Of a DNA stretch of 44,795 bases, positions 33,583 through 42,868 are shown piece after piece. A program made the position numbers and the translations under genes. This DNA is from an uncultured Lactobacillus sp. (GTDB lineage Bacteria > Bacillota > Bacilli > Lactobacillales > Lactobacillaceae). The notes below the pieces were generated by a model that was not told the origin of the DNA, searched no databases, and saw nothing but the letters and a program-made list of their open reading frames with translations. Every line of letters starts with the position of its first letter. The stretch's first letter is position 1. The stretch spans positions 1-44,795 of the forward strand of contig NZ_CANBCQ010000020.1 of the NCBI RefSeq assembly GCF_947367125.1, given 5' to 3'.

Positions 33583-33596
33583 TGAAAGCGTTTTAT
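33583..33596. promoter_or_regulatory. Imperfect cre-like site
   Basis: TGAAAGCGTTTTAT, together with its flanks, matches 14 of 16 cre positions. It lies about 25 bases before the isomerase pseudogene start and could give sugar-dependent control. Confidence 0.4.
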
Positions 33597-33633
33597 AATA
33601 TTGCGTAGGAAAATAAATAAGAAGGTGAGCACA

Positions 33634-34203
33634 ATGAAAGACAGAATTATTGTTGGAACTCCTGTTAAATTGAGTCATGTTTTAATCGGTATAATTGTGG
33701 TGATTTTTCTTTCACTGTTTTTAACAGGATTTGGTTATCAACCTTGGTGGCTATTTCTTATTGTACTAATTTTAGGCGTATTTGTAACTTTACCGACTTT
33801 TTTCAGTTCATATTGGCAAATTGATAGTAAGAATATCACATCTATCACTTATGATAGCAATGATGCACTAAAATTGCTGCAGTTACTTGGTTTGCGTAAA
33901 AAAGATAAGCAAATCATTAATTTGTCAGAGATAAAAAATGCTTCTGTTGTTTATCGTAAAAATTTGCGTCTCAGTCCCGTTGATTTTAATCCCGACTATC
34001 TAGATTTAATCTTAGATCTAAATAAAGGAACAAAAGTTACCTTATCACTTGGAAGTATTGATTATCAGAAATTAGATTCTATTCTAACTTTATTGGAGGA
34101 TAAGGATATTGCAGTACATGATAAGCAGGGAGTTCAGCAATTATTGAAGGAAAATAAAAATTTGTTTAATCATTTTCACAGGAAAGAATGGACATCACTT
34201 TAG
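33634..34203 (+). CDS. Membrane protein with a PH-like cytosolic domain, unknown function
   Basis: 189 aa; ATG after AAGGTGAGC. Two close membrane helices (VLIGIIVVIFLSLFLTG and WLFLIVLILGVFVTLP) are followed by a soluble domain of beta-strand pattern (about 70-175, IDSKNITSITYDSN ... LDLILDLNKGTKVTLSLGSI). The domain resembles bacterial PH-like domains in layout. No catalytic motif is visible. The next gene starts directly after its stop codon. Confidence 0.6.
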   Translation: MKDRIIVGTPVKLSHVLIGIIVVIFLSLFLTGFGYQPWWLFLIVLILGVFVTLPTFFSSYWQIDSKNITSITYDSNDALKLLQLLGLRKKDKQIINLSEIKNASVVYRKNLRLSPVDFNPDYLDLILDLNKGTKVTLSLGSIDYQKLDSILTLLEDKDIAVHDKQGVQQLLKENKNLFNHFHRKEWTSL

Positions 34204-34574
34204 GTGAGTAAAAAACAGATAATTAGAGACTATTTCCAGGCATGGCTTAAACCAAATATTGAAGTTATTAAATCTATCTTTGATAAAAATGCTACATATA
34301 GTGAGTGCTATGGACCTATTTATAGAAATAAAAAGGAGATAATATCTTGGTTTGAAAAATGGAACAAGCAGGGAAAAGCAATTGCTTGGCCAATAGAAAA
34401 GATATTAATTAATGAAAATACATGTATTGTTGAATGGCATTTTAAATGTAATTACCAGAAAAAATTAGTGAATTTGACGGCGTATCAATTATAGATTTTA
34501 ATGATCAAAATAAAATAATTTCAGTAAAAGAATATCAATCTAAATCTCAACATTATTATCCATATAGCAAATAA
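34204..34574 (+). pseudogene. Frameshifted NTF2/SnoaL-like protein
   Basis: GTG directly after the previous stop opens MSKKQIIRDYFQAWLKPN, the usual first helix of SnoaL/NTF2-like small proteins, with the WFEKWN-GKAIAWPIEKI core. The frame breaks in the A run near 34461-34466. In the next frame it continues SEFDGVSIIDFNDQNKIISV to TAA at 34572-34574. The restored length is about 123 residues, normal for the fold. The truncated form lacks the last strands. Confidence 0.6.
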
Positions 34575-34608
34575 GACTTCTAGCCATGATAGGTTAGAAG
34601 CCTTATTT
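34573..34608. terminator. Terminator between the NTF2-like and PLD-ATPase genes
   Basis: AAGaCTTCTAgCC pairs with GGtTAGAAGcCTT, followed by ATTTT. Confidence 0.65.
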
Positions 34609-34621
34609 TGAATGATACAAT

Positions 34622-36937
34622 CTAATTTCTATGGAAGAGATTACCAAACCAACTATGGTTCTTTTTAGCCTCTTCTTTTCGTCGTTGTTCACGATCTTCT
34701 AACATTGCCTTAGCCAGCATATCAACTGTTTGAGTTAATTGTGCTTGATTGTCTCGTTGTTGCTTATCTCTAAATGAACTACTATTTTGATACTTATTCA
34801 TTAACGTATCATCATCAAGCCATTTATCAAAGTTTTCAACATCAATAATAAAACCGGTGCTAGTTTGTTGTGATGCAATGTGATATTTTCTAGGCAAATA
34901 TTTAAAGTAACGATCAAGCATAATAGAGCCGCTGTTTTTCGCCGTTTGATCAGAGATTTTATTGAAAAGCTCTTTATTGATTTGAGCTTTTAGCCGGTCA
35001 TCTTGTTTAATGAATAAGATATCGCTTCCGATTTTCGCTTGATTGATTAACATTCCCCAATCATTTCGACCAACGAATAGGGAATAATCGTAATTTTCTT
35101 CAAAATACTTGCTGACTTGGTTATACATATCAAATTTATCAAGTGCAGTTTTTAAAACATGCTTGATTGGATATAAGAAGTCTTTTTCAATCTTCTGTGC
35201 GTCTTCAACACTAACGTTAGTAAAGAATTTTGCTAATTCAACTTGACAATATTTAAAAAGATCATCATTTGCACGACTAAATAAGCTAGTTAATGCTGCA
35301 TTACGTTGATCACTTTCACCTGAAAAAGTAGATTCAAAGCTTAAGTACCATAAACGACGCATAATTTCAGGCTTTAGAGAAAATTGTGATTTAATAGAGC
35401 TTTCTTGTCTATTCATCGTGAAAATGAATGCTGGTGAGGGATGAGTTAAATTACGATTGTTTGTAACTTCCTTGATGAATCTTTCAAAGTAAGTACGGGT
35501 TGTAAGTTCAGGACTTACATCATCAATCATTAATGGACTTACGGGACCATTTGTATATACATAGTCACTTAGCGTGTTAGTGATTGTCATATTGATATTA
35601 CTCTTGCCAAGGGCATAATTTTTCGGATCCATCATCCCACTATCTAAGAAATTATGGGCGCCAATTAATTTAGCGGCTAGTCTTTTCCCTAGGGTGGACT
35701 TACCGGTTCGACCTTGTCCGATTAGTGCTGTAGCAATAGGCACGTCTTCTCTAGATACGTTGCTTCCAGATAATTCATATAAATTGCGGATTTTCCAAAG
35801 CCATGGTGATTCATATAGAAACAGCATAAAGTCACAAGCTTGCCAGCCTTCACCAACTTCTTTGTAAGTATTATATTCATGAGTGATATCACAGAAAAGC
35901 TGGAGTGCATTTTTTAATTGCCCTTCAGTTAAATCAGAAGTAATAACTTCAGAAGGGATATTATCACCAATTTTAGAGGCTTGGAATAATTGACCATTAT
36001 TGTAAAACTGAACAGGAACAGGGAAAAGATCTTCTTCTTTTTCAATTTGTGTTGTATCTGCTTTTTTATTTTTGTCTTGACGAATAATGTGCTGAGTCAA
36101 GCTATATAAATCTTGCCCGATTGTATCTAGCTTACGTCTTTTATTGCCACCCTCACCAAATAAAGTAACTGTTTGAGAAGCAACAAGTTTTTCATTTTCA
36201 GATAATTTCTTTAATTCATCATCTTTGCTGTAGTGGTCGCGATACTTTTTTATCTCTTCAGCTGGAAGAATAATTATGTCTTTACCAGTTGAATTAGGGC
36301 TGTTTTTAATTTCAAGAGAAGAATCTTGCATTACATGAATGCGCAGCTCTTTCTTATCGCTATCTTTTAAATAACCGGATAACTTTTTAGCATCAATGTA
36401 AGTTGCGGCCTGATCAAGGTTATCCTGAAACATTTGTTGGTAACAATTGAATAATGGATCAGAAGTATTGCCGTAGTCCCAAACTAATTGCTCCACATTT
36501 TTATTAACAGCTGGATCGGTAAGATTCATTGAACCTGAAAAGACGGAGTACTTGCTTTGATTTTCCATTAAATAAAGCTTAGTGTGAATCAAATTCTGTT
36601 TGGTGAAAAAAAGCTGTAAACTACCATCTAGAATACGCTTAGTGAAGGGACTATCTTGGTGTTCGTAGCTATATTCAATCAAATCACGACGCTTATTTAA
36701 AATTTGGTCAATTCTTTTGCCAATTGAATTTGATCCATTATCGGTTAGTCCAAGAATTAGCGTAATCTGGTCAAAACGTGGTAGAAGATTTTTCTCAATA
36801 AATTTAATGTTAGAAATAAAGGAAACACCTTTAAATTCAGAAAATTTATTTGACTCTCTTTGAAGATCAACTAATTGCCAAAAATCGGCATTGGAAATTA
36901 ATTTTTGGTCAGTATGATTGAGTATTTCTAATCCCAT
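34622..36937 (-). CDS. PLD-like nuclease fused to a P-loop ATPase, candidate defence effector
   Basis: 771 aa; ATG 36937 is preceded by AAAGGA. Residues 1-170 form a phospholipase-D-like domain with His118-x-Lys120 (LIHTKLYLMENQ) and SGSMN (134-138). The Asp of HxK(x4)D is replaced, and one such half site implies dimerisation. Residues 220-300 are charged linker. Residues 340-560 hold an SF3/AAA-like ATPase: Walker A GQGRTGKST (407-415), Walker B LMIDD (469-473), FTMNR sensor (506-510) and a double Arg finger (EIMRRLW, 527-528). The tail is basic. PLD nucleases joined to NTPases occur in antiphage and helicase systems, so defence is inferred. No partner gene is seen. It sits between broken genes. 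Confidence 0.7.
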   Translation of the reverse strand: MGLEILNHTDQKLISNADFWQLVDLQRESNKFSEFKGVSFISNIKFIEKNLLPRFDQITLILGLTDNGSNSIGKRIDQILNKRRDLIEYSYEHQDSPFTKRILDGSLQLFFTKQNLIHTKLYLMENQSKYSVFSGSMNLTDPAVNKNVEQLVWDYGNTSDPLFNCYQQMFQDNLDQAATYIDAKKLSGYLKDSDKKELRIHVMQDSSLEIKNSPNSTGKDIIILPAEEIKKYRDHYSKDDELKKLSENEKLVASQTVTLFGEGGNKRRKLDTIGQDLYSLTQHIIRQDKNKKADTTQIEKEEDLFPVPVQFYNNGQLFQASKIGDNIPSEVITSDLTEGQLKNALQLFCDITHEYNTYKEVGEGWQACDFMLFLYESPWLWKIRNLYELSGSNVSREDVPIATALIGQGRTGKSTLGKRLAAKLIGAHNFLDSGMMDPKNYALGKSNINMTITNTLSDYVYTNGPVSPLMIDDVSPELTTRTYFERFIKEVTNNRNLTHPSPAFIFTMNRQESSIKSQFSLKPEIMRRLWYLSFESTFSGESDQRNAALTSLFSRANDDLFKYCQVELAKFFTNVSVEDAQKIEKDFLYPIKHVLKTALDKFDMYNQVSKYFEENYDYSLFVGRNDWGMLINQAKIGSDILFIKQDDRLKAQINKELFNKISDQTAKNSGSIMLDRYFKYLPRKYHIASQQTSTGFIIDVENFDKWLDDDTLMNKYQNSSSFRDKQQRDNQAQLTQTVDMLAKAMLEDREQRRKEEAKKNHSWFGNLFHRN

Positions 36938-37100
36938 ATGAAATCCTTTCGTGAGTATACAAACATTTGCTTTTAGTGTATCGTGAAAAATTGGATTAGA
37001 GCAAGGAAAAATTAATTTATCATTGAATTTATGAATTGGATTAAGTAAAATTTGATTCAAATAACGGAAGATAATATATGTTATTGTTTTGGAGAAAATT

Positions 37101-37661
37101 ATGACGACAGTATATTTTGTAAGGCATGCTCAACCAGATTTATCAGTTCATGATGACTTAACGCGTCCATTAACGAAAAAGGGGTTGCAAGATAGGGAAA
37201 GGGTAGTTAATTATTTTAGAGATAAAGGTATTGATCAAGCTTTTTCTAGTCCATTTAAACGTGCAATTGATACAATTCAGCCAGTTTTGAATGAAAAGCA
37301 ATTAACGCCGACAATTATTGCTGACTTTAGAGAAAGGAAAATTGGCAATGAATGGATTTCAGATTTTCACGAATATTGTAAGAAACAGTGGGAAAATTTT
37401 GATTATAAGCTAGAAAATGGTGAGTCTTTAAAAGAAACACAAAATAGAAATATAGCAGCCTTGAAGCAAGTGCTAAAAGAATGTCAAGGACAAACGATAA
37501 TTATTAGTGGGCATGGTACTGCAATCGGATCAGTAATTAATTATTATGACTCGAATTTCAAGTATAAAGATTTTGCTTTAATTCAGCCTAAGACACCGTT
37601 TATTGCAAAACTATCTTTTGATGGTGAAAAATATTTAGGTTATGAAGTAATTACATTTTGA
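37101..37661 (+). CDS. Histidine phosphatase family protein
   Basis: The 186-aa cytosolic phosphatase of the phosphoglycerate-mutase-like fold has the phosphohistidine motif FVRHAQPD at residues 6-13. The SSPFKRAIDT motif is near 55, and the second His lies in ISGHGTA near 142. The ATG at 37101 lies 6 bases after GGAG. The substrate cannot be told from sequence. The gene is divergent from the PLD-ATPase across about 160 AT-rich bases. Confidence 0.88.
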   Translation: MTTVYFVRHAQPDLSVHDDLTRPLTKKGLQDRERVVNYFRDKGIDQAFSSPFKRAIDTIQPVLNEKQLTPTIIADFRERKIGNEWISDFHEYCKKQWENFDYKLENGESLKETQNRNIAALKQVLKECQGQTIIISGHGTAIGSVINYYDSNFKYKDFALIQPKTPFIAKLSFDGEKYLGYEVITF

Positions 37662-37686
37662 CTTGTTCAGGATAAAATTAAAGTAA

Positions 37687-37722
37687 GTAAAAAGAGAAGA
37701 ATTTACCATCTCCTCTTTTTAT
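37687..37722. terminator. Bidirectional terminator between the phosphatase and aspartate kinase genes
   Basis: AAAAAGAGaAGA pairs with TCTcCTCTTTTT. It carries A and T runs on both sides. Confidence 0.7.
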
Positions 37723-37738
37723 TATATTCTAGATTATG

Positions 37739-39106
37739 TTAAATTTTATCCTGAGCAATGAAATTATTATATATAGTTTTGATTACTTCTTCTTCATCTT
37801 GACGTCTGGTACCGATCATGATTGAGATTTGGGATGCCCCCTGATTAATCATCTGGATTGAAATATTCTTTTTACCAAGCGGGTAGAGCAAACTAGCACA
37901 TAAGGTTAGCTTATCCTTCATTCCTTCACCGACTACCATGGTAATGGCATAATCATCGATCCATTGCATTTGATCAGGATTAAGACTGGTTTGAATCTCA
38001 TTACAAATGACATCAATTAATTGATCAGTTAAAGCATCTTTTTTGAAGATGATAGTAATATCATCAATTCCGGATGGCATATGTTCATATGAAACATGAT
38101 GATTTTGTAAGATTTCCATTAATTTTAAAGTGAAGCCAGCACCCTTATTTAGCATATATTTTCTTAAATAAAGAGCGGCAAAATTCTTTCCACCGGCAAT
38201 TCCGGTAATTGTATGTTTAGGAATAAAGCCATCTTCGGGAACGATCAACGTACCTGGCTTTTCTGGAGCATTGGTATTTTTAACATTAACCGGAATTTCA
38301 CCTTGAATGGCAGGAATTAGTGCTTCATCATGAAAAACTGAAAATCCAGCGTAGGATAGTTCCCGCATTTCTTGATAGGTCATCCGTTTAATTGGCTTAG
38401 GGTGATCAATAATATGTGGGTTAGCTGAAAAAATAGCATCAACATCAGTAAAGTTTTCATATAAGTCTACGTTGAGACCTCTAGCTAATATTGCACCTGT
38501 AATATCAGAACCGCCTCGCGAAAAAGTGGCAATGTGTCCTGAAGGAGTAATACCATAAAAGCCAGGAAAGATGATTTTTTCATCAGTTGCAATTTTGACT
38601 CGCTTGAGATTGACATAAGTTTCAGGGTTGACTTCAGCATTATTAGGTGTACCAGTGACGATTAAACCTACATCTTTTGGCTCCAAAAATCGCGCTTTAA
38701 TTCCTTGATGATTTAAAATTTTGGCAATCAAAATTGCATTAAGCCGTTCTCCATGAGCCTTAAAAGTAGCCATGCGATAATCGCTATTTGGATAATCTAA
38801 CTTAGGTAAAGCGAAGAGAAGACGCTTGGTATCGTTTAACTCTGCTTCAGGTAAGGCAAAATATTGAGCAATTAATTCGTAACGCTTAAAAATGCGGTTA
38901 GCAATATCTTGATAATTATTGCTTCTCAGGCTCATATAAGCATAGGTGATTAGTAAATCGGTTACTTTAATATCATACTCAGTTCTTTTGCCAGGTGCTG
39001 AAACTACAACGACTTGTCTTTCAGGATCGACGTTAATAATACTTAGGGCCTTATCTACGCTATTACCTGAGGCGAGGGAAGAACCTCCAAATTTAACAAC
39101 TTTCAT
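37739..39106 (-). CDS. lysC: Aspartate kinase
   Basis: The 455-aa enzyme phosphorylates aspartate, the first step to threonine, methionine, lysine and diaminopimelate. The kinase motif is KVVKFGGSSLASG (2-14), with a FSRGGSDITGA site near 195 and GFSVFHDEALIPA near 254. Two ACT regulatory domains occupy about 300-455 (ISIQMINQGASQISIMIG). It lies 19 bases after thrC, with GAGGAAAAA between, so the two are co-transcribed. The genomic pairing with hom-thrB points to a threonine-linked isozyme. Feedback specificity cannot be read off. Confidence 0.93.
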   Translation of the reverse strand: MKVVKFGGSSLASGNSVDKALSIINVDPERQVVVVSAPGKRTEYDIKVTDLLITYAYMSLRSNNYQDIANRIFKRYELIAQYFALPEAELNDTKRLLFALPKLDYPNSDYRMATFKAHGERLNAILIAKILNHQGIKARFLEPKDVGLIVTGTPNNAEVNPETYVNLKRVKIATDEKIIFPGFYGITPSGHIATFSRGGSDITGAILARGLNVDLYENFTDVDAIFSANPHIIDHPKPIKRMTYQEMRELSYAGFSVFHDEALIPAIQGEIPVNVKNTNAPEKPGTLIVPEDGFIPKHTITGIAGGKNFAALYLRKYMLNKGAGFTLKLMEILQNHHVSYEHMPSGIDDITIIFKKDALTDQLIDVICNEIQTSLNPDQMQWIDDYAITMVVGEGMKDKLTLCASLLYPLGKKNISIQMINQGASQISIMIGTRRQDEEEVIKTIYNNFIAQDKI

Positions 39107-39125
39107 ATCTATTTTTCCTCAACTA

Positions 39126-40616
39126 TTATTTCAAATCTAAAATTGAACTGATTTCTTTTTTCATGTCATCTGGTTCAATAATTTTTTCAGTCTTGGGTTC
39201 ACGCTCAAAAAGGGCACGCACACCAATTGATAATTGACCGCCTAATTCATCATGTAATTCTTTAATTGCACCGACGCCAGTTTGCATACTAGGACCACCA
39301 GTAATTGCTTCATATACTGTTTCTGGGAACTTATATGGACTAGCTGTTGAAACAATGACCATCGGAGTATGATCATTAGTTTTCTTTTGATATTGGTTGG
39401 CAACATAAGATCCAACTGCAGTGTGTGGATCAATCACGTAGCGATCATAGTCGTAGACGCGCTTGATCTCTGCTTTGACTTCTTCTTCAGTGGCAAAACC
39501 AGCAGCAAAAATTTCTTGTAATTTAGTAAAAACTTCACCGCTAACTTGATAATGACTACGTTGCGTTAGTTGATTCATCAAGCTAGCAATTTCGTGATTA
39601 TTTTCACCATACAGATCAAATAAAAGACGTTCTAAATTGCTTGAAACTAAAATATCCATTGCTGGAGCATTGGTTAAGTGGAACTTGCGTCGCTTGTCAT
39701 AAATGCCATTGTGGAAGAAATCAGTTAAAACATTATTTTCATTAGATGCACAAATTAATTTTTTAATAGGTAAACCTAACTTTTTGGCATAATAACCGGC
39801 TAAAATATCACCAAAATTACCTGTTGGTACAGCAAAGTTAACTTCATCACCAAGGGTAATTTCTTGGCGCCGGACTAATTGACCATAGGTATATAGATAA
39901 TATGAAATTTGTGGGACTAAGCGTCCAATATTCATTGAGTTAGCTGAAGAAAATTGATAACCATTAGCACTAAGCCGATCTCTAAAAGCAGTATCATTAA
40001 AAATCTTTTTAACTTTAGTTTGAGCGTCATCAAAATTACCTTTGATTGCAATTGCCTGCAGATTATCGCCACGTTGACTAAGCATTTGCTTAAGCTGAAC
40101 CGGGCTAACACCACCTTCAGGATAAAAGACGATTACATCGGTACCTTTTTGACTAGCAAAGCCACGCATTGATGCCGTACCAGTATCGCCAGAAGTAGCG
40201 GTTAAGATGATAATATCTTTATTAATCTTTTCAATTTGAACAGCCCTAGTCATTAATTGAGGCAAAACTTGCAAGGCAATGTCCTTGAAAGCGAGAGTTG
40301 GACCATGAAATAGTTCCATATAGAAACGATTATCATGCTTTTCAATTGGCACAATACTACGATCATCCCATTGCTCGCTATAAGCATTTTGAACCGAAGT
40401 AGTAATTAGGTCTTTACTAAAATCGTCAAAGAATAAGCTAATCACCATAGCAGCGATTTGCTTGTAGGAAAGTTTGGATAAGTCTTCTAATTTAAAATTA
40501 GCATGAGGAAAGGCAACAGGCACGTAAAGACCACCGTCTTGAGCCAAGCCCTGAATAATTGCTTGAGGTGCAGTTAAAGTGTTTTCTTTTGAACCTCTAG
40601 TACTACGATATTGCAT
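39126..40616 (-). CDS. thrC: Threonine synthase
   Basis: The 496-aa PLP enzyme turns O-phosphohomoserine into threonine. It is the long thrC form, with N-terminal MQYRSTRG and Lys111 as PLP lysine (HGPTLAFKDIALQ). The phosphate site is TATSGDTGTASM, and VPTGNFGDILAGYYAKKLG is a typical motif. ATG 40616 follows AGGAAGATTGTTT. The TTG at 40622 would lie too close to that site. It is the first gene of the minus operon thrC-lysC. Confidence 0.94.
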   Translation of the reverse strand: MQYRSTRGSKENTLTAPQAIIQGLAQDGGLYVPVAFPHANFKLEDLSKLSYKQIAAMVISLFFDDFSKDLITTSVQNAYSEQWDDRSIVPIEKHDNRFYMELFHGPTLAFKDIALQVLPQLMTRAVQIEKINKDIIILTATSGDTGTASMRGFASQKGTDVIVFYPEGGVSPVQLKQMLSQRGDNLQAIAIKGNFDDAQTKVKKIFNDTAFRDRLSANGYQFSSANSMNIGRLVPQISYYLYTYGQLVRRQEITLGDEVNFAVPTGNFGDILAGYYAKKLGLPIKKLICASNENNVLTDFFHNGIYDKRRKFHLTNAPAMDILVSSNLERLLFDLYGENNHEIASLMNQLTQRSHYQVSGEVFTKLQEIFAAGFATEEEVKAEIKRVYDYDRYVIDPHTAVGSYVANQYQKKTNDHTPMVIVSTASPYKFPETVYEAITGGPSMQTGVGAIKELHDELGGQLSIGVRALFEREPKTEKIIEPDDMKKEISSILDLK

Positions 40617-40656
40617 AAACAATCTTCCTATCTTATGAAATATTAATATTATAACT

Positions 40657-40687
40657 ATTGTACCTTGATTAGCACCTATGATACAAT
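40657..40687. promoter_or_regulatory. Symmetric divergent promoter of the threonine genes
   Basis: ATTGTA (40657-40662) and TACAAT (40682-40687) are inverted copies. On the plus strand TTGTAC-18-TACAAT and on the minus strand TTGTAT-18-TACAAT both read as promoters, each using the other's -10 as its -35. An alternative minus -10 (TATAAT, about 40647-40652) exists. Confidence 0.5.
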
Positions 40688-40726
40688 CATAAAAATAAGA
40701 AAATCATTAAAAGAGGATAAGATCAA

Positions 40727-41962
40727 ATGGCCATTAAAATTGCATTGCTTGGATTAGGAACAGTTGGTTCAGGTGTTTTAAAAATAATTAAAAATAATCA
40801 AAAGAAGATTAGACAAACTAGTGGTGAAGAAATCATCATTGAAAAAGCTCTAGTACGTAATCCAGAAAAACATCGTAATTTAGCTAGTGAAGTGATGCTA
40901 ACTACAAATTTTGATTCAATTTTGCAAGATCCTGAGATTAAAATTGTAGTTGAATTAATAGGTGGACTTCATCCTGCTAAGGAGTATATTACTGCAGCAA
41001 TCAATGCTGGAAAAAATGTAGTTACGGCCAATAAAGACTTAATGGCAACGTTTGGTTCAGAATTGATTAATTTAGCTGCAAGTAAAAAGTGCGACTTAAT
41101 GTATGACGCTAGCGTTGCAGGCGGGATTCCTATTTTACGGACTTTGGCTACCTCTTATTCCAGTGACATTATTTCTGAAATTCAAGGAATTATTAATGGT
41201 ACGACGAATTATATTTTGTCACAAATGGGAGAAAAGGGACTAAATTACGAGGAAGCGCTGAAAAATGCTCAAGAGCTGGGCTTTGCGGAGGCTGATCCTA
41301 CTAATGACGTTACAGGTAAGGATGCCGCATACAAGATTGTAATTTTAAGCAAGTTTGCTTTTGGTACTAAGATTAGTATTGATGATTTTACTATTCAAGG
41401 AATTAATAATCTAAAAGATTTTGACATTAAGCAAGCCCAGAAGTTGGGCTATGTCATTAAGCTGATTGGAATTGCCAAAAATATTAATGGTAAATTATTT
41501 GTAGAAGTTGCTCCATGTTTGTTGCCAGGAAATGCGATTATGGCGCATATTAAAAATGAACTAAATGCTTTACAAATTAAGAGCCAAAGCCTAGGAACGG
41601 CAGTATTCACAGGCCCTGGTGCGGGTAGTCCTGCAACGGCTAATTCAGTCATGAGTGATGTGATTACTGAAACAAAAAACGTAGTGAAAAATACTACCGG
41701 TCAGCCATTTAGTAATTTTTCCCATGTTATGCAATTAACAAGTTCGGAAGATGTGAAATATTCCTATTATTTATCTTTCGAAGCAGAAGAAACCTTGTTT
41801 GATCTGAGTAAATTACTCTCTAATTTGGAAATTCCGGTTCGTGAGATTAAACAAGTCCAATCAAGAATTGTAGTTGTAACCGAAAATATTAGTCGACAAC
41901 AGCTCCAAGATTTAGCGATTCAAGATCAATATTTAAAAGCTAGCTATAAGATTTTGCAGTAA
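40727..41962 (+). CDS. hom: Homoserine dehydrogenase
   Basis: The 411-aa NAD(P)-dependent enzyme reduces aspartate semialdehyde to homoserine. The dinucleotide fold is IALLGLGTVGSGVL (5-18). NAGKNVVTANKDLMA is near 90-105. The catalytic region is GFAEADPTNDVTGKDAAYK near 190-208. A C-terminal ACT-like domain lies at about 345-411. The ATG follows AGAGGATAAG. It starts the plus operon hom-thrB, 13 bases ahead of thrB. Confidence 0.94.
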   Translation: MAIKIALLGLGTVGSGVLKIIKNNQKKIRQTSGEEIIIEKALVRNPEKHRNLASEVMLTTNFDSILQDPEIKIVVELIGGLHPAKEYITAAINAGKNVVTANKDLMATFGSELINLAASKKCDLMYDASVAGGIPILRTLATSYSSDIISEIQGIINGTTNYILSQMGEKGLNYEEALKNAQELGFAEADPTNDVTGKDAAYKIVILSKFAFGTKISIDDFTIQGINNLKDFDIKQAQKLGYVIKLIGIAKNINGKLFVEVAPCLLPGNAIMAHIKNELNALQIKSQSLGTAVFTGPGAGSPATANSVMSDVITETKNVVKNTTGQPFSNFSHVMQLTSSEDVKYSYYLSFEAEETLFDLSKLLSNLEIPVREIKQVQSRIVVVTENISRQQLQDLAIQDQYLKASYKILQ

Positions 41963-41975
41963 AGGAAGGGAAAAA

Positions 41976-42839
41976 ATGATTATTAAAGCACCAGCTTCAA
42001 CGGCAAACTTGGGTCCTGGCTTTGATTCGCTTGGCATGGCGGTTTCACTTTATTTGGAAGTAGAAGTTTTAAGCTTAGCCGATCGCTTTCAGGTGGATCA
42101 TGTGATGAAAGGAATTCCACATGATGAAAAAAATTTAATTGTTAAGACTGCACTAACAGTTTATCCAGGGTTACCACCGCTTCATTTACGCGTTAAAAGC
42201 AATATCCCATTGGCTCATGGTTTAGGTAGCAGTTCAAGTGCTATCGCAGCCGGAATTGAATTGGCTAATCAAATTGGTAAGCTAGGACTATCAGACGAAG
42301 AAAAGGTCCAATTAGGAGCTAAAATTGAGGGGCATCCTGATAATATTGCATCGACCATTTTGGGTGGCTTGGTTGTCGGTACTGAAGTCAATCATCATTT
42401 CGATGCAGTTGAGGCACCACTTCCTCCATATGCATTGGTGGCTTATGTGCCCGATTATAATTTGGAAACTAAGACGGCTAGAGCAGTTTTGCCTAAAGAA
42501 TTAGCTTTTGATGTAGCTACGCATGGCTCAGCAGTTGCTAATACTTTAATTGCTAGTTTGTTTGCTCAAGACTACCCTAAAGCAGGAGAATTAATGGAAC
42601 AAGATGTATTCCATGAAGTTTACCGAGAAAAACTAGTGCCGGAACTTGTAAAAGTGCGGGAGGTAGCTCATTCTAAACATGCCTTAGCAACTTATTTGAG
42701 TGGCGCAGGTTCAACAATTATGACGTGGATTGAAGACAAACATGTAGCTGGCTTTTTATCGGGCCTACGTAAACATGATTTAAAAGATGAGACATTAATC
42801 TTACATCCTGATGAACACGGTGTTCAAATTATCCAATAA
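41976..42839 (+). CDS. thrB: Homoserine kinase
   Basis: The 287-aa GHMP-family kinase phosphorylates homoserine for threonine synthase. N-terminal APASTANLGPGFDSLGMAVS and the ATP loop PLAHGLGSSSSAIAAG (near 80) are complete. The C-terminal glycine motif is YLSGAGSTIM. GGAAGGGAAAAA precedes the ATG. With thrC and lysC on the other strand and hom before it, four threonine-pathway genes sit within 5 kb. Confidence 0.95.
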   Translation: MIIKAPASTANLGPGFDSLGMAVSLYLEVEVLSLADRFQVDHVMKGIPHDEKNLIVKTALTVYPGLPPLHLRVKSNIPLAHGLGSSSSAIAAGIELANQIGKLGLSDEEKVQLGAKIEGHPDNIASTILGGLVVGTEVNHHFDAVEAPLPPYALVAYVPDYNLETKTARAVLPKELAFDVATHGSAVANTLIASLFAQDYPKAGELMEQDVFHEVYREKLVPELVKVREVAHSKHALATYLSGAGSTIMTWIEDKHVAGFLSGLRKHDLKDETLILHPDEHGVQIIQ

Positions 42840-42840
42840 A

Positions 42841-42868
42841 AAGACTGACCAAGCGGTCAGTTTTTTTA
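42841..42868. terminator. Terminator after thrB
   Basis: GACTGACC-aagc-GGTCAGTT followed by TTTTT. It overlaps the stop of the convergent gene. Confidence 0.85.
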
